Below are positions 1 through 5,862 of a stretch of 5,962 bases of DNA, one piece after another; the stretch's first letter is position 1; each line of letters opens with the position of its first letter. The notes below the pieces were generated by a model. That model ran no database searches, was not told the origin of the DNA, and saw nothing but the letters and a program-made list of their open reading frames with translations. The stretch comes from CAJPSE01 sp963514535 (lineage in GTDB: Bacteria > Synergistota > Synergistia > Synergistales > Aminobacteriaceae), in the NCBI GenBank assembly GCA_963514535.1, contig CAUPUB010000119.1, positions 1 through 5,962 on the forward strand, read 5' to 3'. The translations under genes and the position numbers were made by a program.

Positions 1-38
1 CTAAAGAATAACTCTTAAACGCTTTTTGGGCAAAGTTC
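1..38. other. AT-rich left edge with stops in all forward frames
   Basis: This short stretch has about 13 G or C in 38 bases, far below the GC-rich genes that follow. Stop codons fall at 2-4, 9-11 and 16-18, one in each forward frame, so no gene can enter from the left without a break. There is no Shine-Dalgarno sequence like those in front of the other genes; the nearest purine stretch is a weak TTGGG at 26-30. I see no clear promoter. It may be the end of an intervening element, an intergenic remnant or an assembly junction, but it is too short to decide. Confidence 0.5.
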
Positions 39-383
39 GTGGACAGGTCTATTATTTCCGAGCTCAAAGCTATCGCGTTCTCGAACATCCAGGACGACCT
101 GCAGCCCCTGCCGGAGGACCCGCAGCAGTACCTGCCCTTCGGGGAGGAGGTTATCCGCGCCCTGCCCTCCCGACCCCGGCATGTCACGGCGGCCATCGAG
201 TCGGTGAAAATCAACGCCAAGGGCGAGATCGAGATCAAGCGGCACAACAAGGTGGCGGCCTTGGCGAAACTCTCCGAGATTCTGGGGCTGACGAACACGG
301 ATGTGAACGTGAACCTGTCGATAGCGGACAGCATCGAGGCCGCGCGGGCACGCGCCGCGGAAGGAGGTGAGGGAACAGATTGA
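39..383 (+). CDS. Terminase small subunit, C-terminal part only (N-terminal half missing)
   Basis: The small terminase subunit recognises phage DNA and hands it to the large subunit for packaging. This 114-residue reading (GTG start) resembles the C-terminal part of Terminase_2-type small subunits. Residues 2-17 (DRSIISELKAIAFSNI) match the helix that usually follows the N-terminal DNA-binding half. Residues 50-60 (TAAIESVKINA) and 65-85, with the pattern KRHNKVAALAKLSEILGL, match the family's beta strand and C-terminal helix. Family members usually run to about 150-180 residues, so the helix-turn-helix half is absent. The frame is open only from 12, after TAA at 9-11, and no good ribosome binding site precedes the GTG, so the start is a guess. 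The position directly before terL, with a 4-bp overlap (TTGA), supports the identity. It may be a truncated gene, a gene split by an element to the left, or an assembly artefact. Confidence 0.72.
   Translation: MDRSIISELKAIAFSNIQDDLQPLPEDPQQYLPFGEEVIRALPSRPRHVTAAIESVKINAKGEIEIKRHNKVAALAKLSEILGLTNTDVNVNLSIADSIEAARARAAEGGEGTD
361..370 (+). promoter_or_regulatory. Ribosome binding site deciding the TTG start of terL
   Basis: AAGGAGGTGA is a perfect match to the 3' end of 16S rRNA and lies 9 bases before TTG at 380. It sits inside the last codons of the small subunit gene, so the two are probably translationally coupled. The first in-frame ATG, at 398, is 27 bases away from it, which is why TTG is preferred. 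Confidence 0.8.
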
Positions 384-1846
384 ACTTCGACGCGGAGATG
401 GCGAAGGACATGGGACGCCTGAGCCGGGACCCCCTGGCGTGGGTGCGGTACGCCTTCCCCTGGGGCGAGGGGCAGCTCTCCGGCTGCTGCGGCCCCGACG
501 CGTGGCAGCGGGACATCCTGAAATACGTCCGGGATAACCTGTCCCGCAAGGAGCCCCTGCGCGTTGCGGTGGCCAGCGGGCACGGGATAGGGAAGAGCGC
601 GCTGGTGGCGTGGCTTATTTTGTGGTCCCTCTCGACGGGGGCGAACACGCGCGGGATCGTGACGGCGAACACCGGCTCCCAGCTAAAAACAAAGACCTGG
701 GCGGAGCTGGCGAAGTGGTACAACCGCTTCATCGCCCGGCACTGGTTCGAGCTTGCGGCGACGTCCCTGTCCTGCCGGGAGAAGGGGCACGAGGCGACGT
801 GGCGGTTCGATTCCGCCGTGTGGAGCAAGAACAACACCGAGGCGTTCGCGGGGCTGCACAACCAGGGGAAGCGGATCGTCGTGGTCTTCGACGAGGCGAG
901 TGCCATCGACGACACGATATGGGAGGTCACGGAAGGGGCCCTGACGGACAGCGACACGGAGATACTCTGGCTGGCGTTCGGGAACCCGACGCGGAACACC
1001 GGGCGGTTCCGGGAGTGCTTCCGGAAGTACCGGGACCGCTGGCGCCACATCCACGTGGACAGCCGCACCGCGGCCATCACCAACAAGGCGCAGCTGGACC
1101 AGTGGGTTACGGACTACGGCGAGGAGAGCGACTTCGTCAAGGTGCGCGTTCGGGGGATATTCCCCGACGCGTCGGACACGCAGCTCATCTCCGCGGAGCT
1201 GGTCCGCCGGGCGAAGGAACGGAAGCTGCAGGAGCGGGACATCGCCGGGGCGCCGAAGATCATTGGAATTGACGTGGCGCGGGGTGGTGCGGACCAGAGC
1301 GCCGTGTGGCTGCGCCAGGGGCTCCTGGCCAGACGCCTCTACAAGCGCCACACGCCGGACAGCATGGTGTTCGCGGAGCGTCTGGCGTCCCTGATACGGG
1401 AGCACGAACCGGACGCCGCGTTCATCGACATGGGCGCGATGGGGGCCCCCGTCTACGACCGGCTGTGTCACCTGGGATTCGGACACGTGGTCATGGGCAT
1501 CAACTTCAGCCAGGGCGCGATTCGGGACGACCTGTATCTGAACCGGCGCTCGGAGATGTGGCACGCGATAGCCAAATGGCTGAGGGACGGCGGAGCGCTG
1601 CCCTCCCAGGGGCCGGAGGCTCAGGACATCGAGGACGACCTGTGCGCCCCGGAGTACTTCTACAACACCAAGGGGAAGCTGCAGCTGGAGAGCAAGGAGG
1701 ACATGAAGGACCGCGGTCTCCCCTCCCCGGACGACGGGGACGCGCTGGCGCTGACGTTCGCCGCGCCGGTGGTTCGGCGTGCGGATATCCCGGCGCGCGA
1801 GTCGATGCACGGGGGCTTGGAGGATTATAGCCCGTTCACCTGGTGA
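380..1846 (+). CDS. terL: Phage terminase large subunit (ATPase and nuclease)
   Basis: This is the motor that cuts concatemeric phage DNA and pumps it through the portal into the procapsid using ATP. The 488 residues show both expected domains. In the N-terminal ATPase, Walker A is SGHGIGKS (66-73), Walker B is IVVVFDEAS (166-174, with D171 and E172), and the FGNPT coupling motif is at 200-204. In the C-terminal RNase H-like nuclease, the metal-binding acids are probably D298 in IGIDVARGG, D350 in AAFIDMGA and D454 in PDDGDALAL. The length is normal for the family and no key motif is missing, so it looks functional. The start is TTG, overlapping the stop of the small subunit gene by 4 bp, with a strong ribosome binding site in front; the in-frame ATG at 398 is a less likely alternative. 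An inverted repeat covers its stop codon. The motifs are seen directly; the cutting mode (headful, cos or direct repeats) cannot be told from this. Confidence 0.96.
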   Translation: MNFDAEMAKDMGRLSRDPLAWVRYAFPWGEGQLSGCCGPDAWQRDILKYVRDNLSRKEPLRVAVASGHGIGKSALVAWLILWSLSTGANTRGIVTANTGSQLKTKTWAELAKWYNRFIARHWFELAATSLSCREKGHEATWRFDSAVWSKNNTEAFAGLHNQGKRIVVVFDEASAIDDTIWEVTEGALTDSDTEILWLAFGNPTRNTGRFRECFRKYRDRWRHIHVDSRTAAITNKAQLDQWVTDYGEESDFVKVRVRGIFPDASDTQLISAELVRRAKERKLQERDIAGAPKIIGIDVARGGADQSAVWLRQGLLARRLYKRHTPDSMVFAERLASLIREHEPDAAFIDMGAMGAPVYDRLCHLGFGHVVMGINFSQGAIRDDLYLNRRSEMWHAIAKWLRDGGALPSQGPEAQDIEDDLCAPEYFYNTKGKLQLESKEDMKDRGLPSPDDGDALALTFAAPVVRRADIPARESMHGGLEDYSPFTW

Positions 1847-1850
1847 ACGG
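1832..1850. repeat. Perfect 19-nt interrupted palindrome over the terL stop codon
   Basis: CCGTTCACC and GGTGAACGG are exact reverse complements separated by a single T at 1841. In RNA this would fold as a stem of about 7-8 bp with a 3-5 base loop. It covers the last codons and TGA stop (1844-1846) of terL and ends 7 bases before the AAAGGAG ribosome binding site of the next gene. It is followed by AAAACG rather than T, so it is not an intrinsic terminator on the + strand. It could be an mRNA hairpin that separates translation of terL from the next gene, an RNA processing or stability site, or a protein-binding site. It could also be chance. Confidence 0.6.
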
Positions 1851-1873
1851 AAAACGAAAGGAGATGCTTTGCA

Positions 1874-2065
1874 ATGTGTTTGCCGAAAGCACCGAAGGTT
1901 GAGACGCCTGCGCCGCCGCCGACACTGGAACAGGCAAAGACGAACGACGCGGTCGTCGCCCGTCAGGACGAGCGGAAACGTCTGCGTGGGGCCATGAACT
2001 CCCGCACGACGATCCTGTCTGAGGGGGCGCCGGGCAGCGGGCGCAAGACGCTCCTGGGGCAGTGA
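1874..2065 (+). CDS. Small proline-rich conserved phage protein between terL and portal
   Basis: This 63-residue protein has a good ribosome binding site (AAAGGAG, 1857-1863) before its ATG. Residues 3-16 are rich in Pro and Lys (KAPKVETPAPPP), the middle (19-41) is charged and probably helical, and the C-terminus carries TTILSEGAPGSGRKTLLGQ (45-63). Small proteins with a proline-rich start and a C-terminal pattern like T-ILTG-G-(G/R)KTLLG are common beside portal genes of podoviruses and are usually annotated as hypothetical. The fixed place, one base before the portal gene, suggests a structural or head-completion role, but this is inference. The second residue is Cys, yet there is no signal peptide, so it is not a lipoprotein. 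There is no transmembrane segment. I am confident that it is a real gene, and not of its function. Confidence 0.82.
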   Translation: MCLPKAPKVETPAPPPTLEQAKTNDAVVARQDERKRLRGAMNSRTTILSEGAPGSGRKTLLGQ

Positions 2066-2066
2066 G

Positions 2067-3779
2067 ATGCCGAACCGGGAGGAGGAAAAGCAGAGGCGTC
2101 CCCCTCGGGAGCCGCCCGACCTGCGGGACCTGGCAAAGCGCCTGGAGGACATGGAGGACGCCCGCTCCCGGCAGATGCCCGTCTGGCAGGAGATCGCGAA
2201 GTATATCTCCCCGGGCCGCGGGGCGTTTGACAAACAGAAGCCCAATCAGGGGGAGCGGAAGGACAAGCACCTGCTGGACCCGACGCCGCTCCAGGCCCTG
2301 CACGTCCTGTCCGCGGGGCTCCAGGGGGGACTGACCTCCCCGAGCCGGCCGTGGTTCCGGCTGGGAGTGTCGGACTCCGACCTCGCGGACTACGGGCCCG
2401 TGCGCCTGTGGCTCAACGAGGTGGAGCGGCGCATGATGCACGTGCTGAGCCAGTCAAACCTCTACAACTGCCTGCACATCCTATACCAGGAGGTCGGGGC
2501 GTTCGGGATCGGGTGCATGCTCATCGAGGAGGATCCCCGGAACGTCGTCCGGGGCCTGACGATGACCGTCGGGGAATACTGCGTCGCCTACGACGTGGCC
2601 GGGCTGCCCAACGCCTTCGGCCGGAGCTTCTGGATGACGGCCGTGCAGATGCGGGACCGGTTCGGCGAGGAGGCGCTTTCCGAGGGCGCGCGCAACGCGC
2701 TTTCGTCGGGCCGGCGCGACGCATGGTTCCGCGTGTCGCACCTCATCTTCGAGGACGACGACGCGGGGCCGGAGGAAAAGCCGTACCGCTCCGTGTACTG
2801 GGAGGATGGGAAGACGGAAAGGCCCCTCCGCGTGTCGGGGTATGCGGAGTTCCCCATCGTGGCCCCGAGGTGGGAGGTGGTCGGCGGGGACTTCTACGGA
2901 CGCGGCCCGGGGTGGGACGCGCTGGGCGAGTCGAAGACGCTGCAGGAGCTCCGGAAGGACTACCTTGTGGCGCAGAAGATGGCGATACAGCCGCCGATGG
3001 TGGGGCCGAACTCCCTCCGGGGCACGCACCGGGACCTGCGCCCCAACGGCGTCACCTACGTGGACGGGGCCGATCCCAACCAGGTGTTTCGTCCGCTCTA
3101 CGAGGTCCGGCCGGACCTGCCCGGCCAGATCGCGGCGATGCAGGACAGCCGGGAGACGATCCGGCGCATCTTCTTTGCGGATCTCTTTTTGGCGATCATC
3201 ATGAACGACGACAAGAACATGACGGCAACGCAGGTGAACGCCATCAACAACGAGCAGATGATGATGATCGGGCCCGTGTACGAGCGCCTGGACCACGAGC
3301 TACTGGACCCGTTCATCGGGCGGACGTTTGGGATTATGGACCGTATGGGGCTTATCCCGCCCGTCCCCGAGGAGCTGGTGGGACAGGAGCTGGAGATCGA
3401 GTACATCTCGATGCTGGCGCAGGCGCAGCAGATGGTGGGGCTGGGCGGAATCGACCGCCTGACGACCTACGCCGGGGAGATTGCGCAGCTCAATCCCGAC
3501 GTGTTGGACAAGTTCGACGCCGACGAGGCGGTGGACCAGTACGCGCGGATGCTGGGTGTGCCCGCCGCGATCGTCCGAAGCGACGAGACCGTGGCGGAGA
3601 TGCGGCGGAGCCGCGCGGAGCAACAGGCGCAGATGCAGCAGATGGCCGCCGCGGCGCAGATGGCTCAGACGGCGAATCAGGGGGCCGGGGCCGTCCGTCA
3701 GGCGGCGCAGGCCGCCGAGAGCGGCGGGCTCGGGCAGATCGCGGAGCTGCTTGGGGCAGGAGGTGAAGGCATGGTATGA
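2067..3779 (+). CDS. Portal protein (podovirus head-to-tail connecting protein)
   Basis: The portal forms the ring at one capsid vertex through which DNA is packaged and to which the short tail is attached. The 570 residues fit the head-to-tail connector family of podoviruses. The N-terminal pattern RxxPVWQEIAKYISPGRGAF (36-54), AGLQGGLTSPSRPWFRL (83-99) and the segment around EVGAFGIGCMLIEED (142-156) are typical. So are GRGPGWDALGESKTLQELRK (278-297) and MTATQVNAINNEQ (385-397) before a helix with GPVYERLDHELLDPFIGR. The C-terminus (517-550) is rich in Ala, Gln and Met, as in relatives. The ATG follows the previous stop by one base (TGAGATG) and has only a weak ribosome binding site, so it is probably translated by coupling with the small upstream gene. 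The next gene overlaps its stop by 4 bp (ATGA). Length and motifs are complete. Confidence 0.94.
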   Translation: MPNREEEKQRRPPREPPDLRDLAKRLEDMEDARSRQMPVWQEIAKYISPGRGAFDKQKPNQGERKDKHLLDPTPLQALHVLSAGLQGGLTSPSRPWFRLGVSDSDLADYGPVRLWLNEVERRMMHVLSQSNLYNCLHILYQEVGAFGIGCMLIEEDPRNVVRGLTMTVGEYCVAYDVAGLPNAFGRSFWMTAVQMRDRFGEEALSEGARNALSSGRRDAWFRVSHLIFEDDDAGPEEKPYRSVYWEDGKTERPLRVSGYAEFPIVAPRWEVVGGDFYGRGPGWDALGESKTLQELRKDYLVAQKMAIQPPMVGPNSLRGTHRDLRPNGVTYVDGADPNQVFRPLYEVRPDLPGQIAAMQDSRETIRRIFFADLFLAIIMNDDKNMTATQVNAINNEQMMMIGPVYERLDHELLDPFIGRTFGIMDRMGLIPPVPEELVGQELEIEYISMLAQAQQMVGLGGIDRLTTYAGEIAQLNPDVLDKFDADEAVDQYARMLGVPAAIVRSDETVAEMRRSRAEQQAQMQQMAAAAQMAQTANQGAGAVRQAAQAAESGGLGQIAELLGAGGEGMV

Positions 3780-4066
3780 CACACAAGGAACGGCGAAAAC
3801 AGGACAGGGCGGACTTGGGGGCGATCTTCCGGACACGGGAGGGCGCCCGTTTTTTTTCGGCGCTGCTGGACCTGTGCGGGGTGTTCCGCCTGAGCTATCA
3901 GGGCGAGGAGACGCACGCCGCGGCGTTCAAGGAGGGGGCCCGGAACGTGGGGCTCCAGGTGCTGCACGCGCTGGAGGAAATAGACCCGCAGGCCCGGCAG
4001 AGGCTCCGGGACGCGGACACGGAAAGGGAGGTATCGCGGGACGATGACGACGAGGACGAATTCTAG
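3776..4066 (+). CDS. Bbp19-like small phage protein with acidic tail
   Basis: This 96-residue protein sits between portal and scaffold. Residues 14-60 follow the pattern of the Bbp19 family named after a protein of Bordetella phage BPP-1: an aromatic-containing IFRTREGARFFSALL segment, then CGVFRLSYQG, then a FKEGARNVGLQVLHAL helix. Its biochemical role is not established as far as I know; the constant position in head modules suggests a part in assembly. The C-terminus is strongly acidic (DDDDEDE, 89-95). ATG overlaps the portal stop (ATGA) and is preceded by AGGAGGTGA at 3758-3766, a strong ribosome binding site that decides this start. The 3' end overlaps the scaffold gene by 23 bp, and the acidic codons are read in another frame as the scaffold's first residues. 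A hairpin followed by eight T lies in codons 20-28. Confidence 0.85.
   Translation: MTHKERRKQDRADLGAIFRTREGARFFSALLDLCGVFRLSYQGEETHAAAFKEGARNVGLQVLHALEEIDPQARQRLRDADTEREVSRDDDDEDEF
3835..3857 (+). terminator. Terminator-like hairpin with T8 run inside the Bbp19-like gene
   Basis: ACGGG (3835-3839) can pair with CCCGT (3846-3850) around the six-base loop AGGGCG, and the stem runs directly into eight T (3850-3857). This is the layout of an intrinsic terminator, with a short but GC-rich stem. It lies about 60 bases inside a coding gene, where the T run encodes Phe-Phe in a conserved segment. It may lower transcription into the scaffold and capsid genes or be bypassed by phage antitermination. 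It may also just be a result of codon choice. The structure is seen; any activity is inferred. Confidence 0.35.
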
Positions 4067-4805
4067 TGGGTTTGACATCCAGTTTTTTGCGGGAGAGGGA
4101 GAAGGGGGCACAGGGAATCAGCCCATATCCGTGACCACGAACGCGGACCCTGCGCCGCAGGCCGCCGCGCCGACGAACACGGTGACGAGCCAGACGCAGA
4201 CGCCCACGACGGATGGAGGGCAGACGCCGGCAGCGGGTGCTGCGGGAGACCCCGGTTCCCCGACGCCGCAGACGCCGCCGGCCGAACCGAAAACGAAGGC
4301 GCCGGAGAGCTATCAGCCGTTCACGCTCCCGGCCGAGATGCCCGCGGAGAACCCGCAGGTGAAGGAGGCCCTGGCGGAGGCCGGGGGCCTGTTCCGGGAG
4401 CTGGGGTTGACGCAGGAGCAGGGGCAGAAGCTGATAGACCTGCACGCGAAGCATTGGCTGGGCGGGATGCTGGACCAGCAGGAGCTCTTCGAGCAGGAGC
4501 TGGACCGGCGCGTCGCGCAGTGGGGCGAGCAGACGAAGGCACACCCGGAGTTCGGGGGGACGCGGCTGGGCGAGAGCCTGGCGAGCGTCCGGCGCGCCAT
4601 CGCGCACCTCGGCGGGGAGAAGCTGGCATACGTGCTCGACAAGGAGACGGGGCTCATCAACCACCCGGAGGTCTTTGCGGCCTTCGCTCGGGCGGGGAAG
4701 CTCTTTGCGGAAGACCAGTTCGTGGGCGGTTCTCCGGCGGGCGCGACCCCCGACAGCCCGTCGGCAATGGCGGCCCGGGTCTATCCGGGCATGGCGCGGA
4801 ACTAA
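4044..4805 (+). CDS. Capsid scaffolding protein
   Basis: The scaffold guides capsid protein into a correctly sized procapsid and leaves before or during DNA packaging. The 253 residues begin with the FDIQFFAGEGEG pattern (10-21) often seen at the start of phage scaffold or capsid proteins. A low-complexity, probably disordered linker rich in Ala, Thr, Pro and Gln follows (about 26-88). A charged helical region (about 99-225) comes next, with LFRELGLTQEQGQKLIDLHA (116-135) and NHPEVFAAFARAGKLFAED (206-224), typical of scaffolds next to BPP-1-like capsid genes. It ends in AARVYPGM, also usual for these proteins. ATG is preceded by GGGAGGT (4026-4032) and overlaps the end of the previous gene. 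The major capsid gene follows after 31 bp. No protease motif is seen, so it is unlikely to be a protease-scaffold fusion. The assignment rests on recalled family pattern and position. Confidence 0.88.
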   Translation: MTTRTNSSGFDIQFFAGEGEGGTGNQPISVTTNADPAPQAAAPTNTVTSQTQTPTTDGGQTPAAGAAGDPGSPTPQTPPAEPKTKAPESYQPFTLPAEMPAENPQVKEALAEAGGLFRELGLTQEQGQKLIDLHAKHWLGGMLDQQELFEQELDRRVAQWGEQTKAHPEFGGTRLGESLASVRRAIAHLGGEKLAYVLDKETGLINHPEVFAAFARAGKLFAEDQFVGGSPAGATPDSPSAMAARVYPGMARN

Positions 4806-4821
4806 CGTTTTTGAGAAGACG

Positions 4822-4830
4822 AGGAGGTAA
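4822..4830 (+). promoter_or_regulatory. Strong ribosome binding site of the capsid gene
   Basis: AGGAGGTAA lies 6 bases before ATG at 4837 (9 bases from the end of AGGAGG) in a 31-bp intergenic stretch that includes a T5 run at 4807-4812. It favours this ATG over the in-frame one at 4858 and fits the high output needed for the main shell protein. No promoter hexamers are recognisable in the gap. Confidence 0.75.
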
Positions 4831-4836
4831 AGGGAT

Positions 4837-5832
4837 ATGCCTGGGTTGGGAACAACGATGACGCTGAGGGAGCTGGCGCTCGCGCAGGGGATCGACAAGA
4901 ATGACCCCATCGTCGAGATGCTGAGCAAATCGACACCGCTTATCGAGGACATGGCGTTCCGTAACGGGAACCAGACGGACGGACACAAGTTCAAGACGCG
5001 CGCGGGGCTGCCCGGCGTGTCCTGGAGGGCCATCAACGAGGGTGTCCTCCCCACGCGGAGCAGCAAGAAGATCGTCCGGGAAACCTGCGCGATGCTGGAG
5101 GCGGTCAGCGAGGTGGATAAGAAACTCATCGACCTGGAGGACGATCAGGCCCTGGCGCGCCTGGAGGAGTCCGCGGCCTTCATCGAGGGGATGGGGCAGG
5201 AGTTCTCCAGTGCCGTGTGGTACGGGGACACGGGGTTCGAGCCGAAGGGGATTATGGGGCTGTCCAAGCGCTACGGCAGCCTGACCGGCCCTGCCAACAA
5301 GTACATCATCGACTGCGGCGGGACGGGGAACAACAACGCCTCGGTCTGGCTGATCATCCACAGCACCGACAGCTTCTTCGGCATCGTGCCGAAGAACGGC
5401 AAGATCGGGCTGCAGCACAAGGCATCCGGGGTCATCGACCTGGAGGACCCGGACAACGGCGGGACCTACGAGGGGTATCGGGACCGGTTCCAGTGGGACG
5501 TGGGGGTCTGCCTGAAGGACTACCGGCAGATCGTCCGCGCCTGCAACATCGACGTGACGAAGCTGCCGACCTTCGGGACGGCGTCCGACCAGTCGGCGCA
5601 CCTGCTGAATATCGTCAATACCATGACGAACCGGGTCCAGAAGCTGAACGCCGGGCGCGCCGTGATCTACATGAACCGCACCCTCAAGGAGTACTGGGAG
5701 AAGCAGCTTTTGCTGTCCCACTACATCGAGAAGAGCATGGACCAGGCGACGGGAACCATCAACACGAGCTACAAGGGCATCCCGATCCACGTCGACGACT
5801 CCCTGCTCGAGACCGAGGAACGGGTGGCCTAG
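4837..5832 (+). CDS. Major capsid protein (BPP-1/epsilon15-type)
   Basis: This is the protein that forms the icosahedral shell. The 331 residues match, in length and pattern, the major capsid family found in podoviruses such as BPP-1 and epsilon15, which has an HK97-type fold. Recognisable segments are the N-terminal LRELALAQGID (10-20), RAINEGVLPTRSSK (64-77) and the WYGDTGFEPKGIMGLSKRY core (128-146). These are followed by GTGNNNASVWLIIH (162-175), GLQHK (191-195), GYRDRFQWDVGVCLKDYRQI (213-232), GRAVIYMNRTLKEYW (273-287) and the end YKGIPIHVDDSLLETEERV (312-330). The order and spacing are those of complete family members, so the gene appears intact. It follows the scaffold gene and precedes a probable cement protein gene, as expected. 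No signal for proteolytic trimming is visible. Confidence 0.95.
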   Translation: MPGLGTTMTLRELALAQGIDKNDPIVEMLSKSTPLIEDMAFRNGNQTDGHKFKTRAGLPGVSWRAINEGVLPTRSSKKIVRETCAMLEAVSEVDKKLIDLEDDQALARLEESAAFIEGMGQEFSSAVWYGDTGFEPKGIMGLSKRYGSLTGPANKYIIDCGGTGNNNASVWLIIHSTDSFFGIVPKNGKIGLQHKASGVIDLEDPDNGGTYEGYRDRFQWDVGVCLKDYRQIVRACNIDVTKLPTFGTASDQSAHLLNIVNTMTNRVQKLNAGRAVIYMNRTLKEYWEKQLLLSHYIEKSMDQATGTINTSYKGIPIHVDDSLLETEERVA

Positions 5833-5848
5833 GGGCAACCGGATACCG

Positions 5849-5860
5849 AAGGAGGTAAGG
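5849..5860 (+). promoter_or_regulatory. Ribosome binding site of the partial cement gene
   Basis: AAGGAGGTAAGG ends 2 bases before the ATG at 5863, with its GGAGG core 8 bases away. It supports the reality and start of the gene cut by the window edge. The gap after the capsid stop is only 30 bp and shows no terminator hairpin. Confidence 0.75.
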
Positions 5861-5862
5861 GC

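Noticed and set aside
683..2245. A 520-codon open frame on the minus strand across terL and the portal start
   Set aside because: It is antisense to terL with intact catalytic motifs, shows no family pattern, and its length follows from the GC-rich third positions of the real genes.
3626..3662. Repeated GGCGCAGATG in the portal 3' end
   Set aside because: It encodes the Ala/Gln/Met-rich C-terminal tail common in this portal family; the spacing is a simple codon repeat effect.
2351..3766. A 471-codon + strand frame inside the portal gene
   Set aside because: The product is Gly/Arg/Ala-rich low complexity, as expected from the second frame of GC-rich coding DNA; the portal frame carries all conserved motifs.
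4072..4100. TTGACA-like box at 4072-4077 as a promoter for the scaffold gene
   Set aside because: There is no -10-like sequence 16-18 bases downstream; the region is GAGAGGGAGAAGG, and it encodes the conserved FDIQFFA segment.
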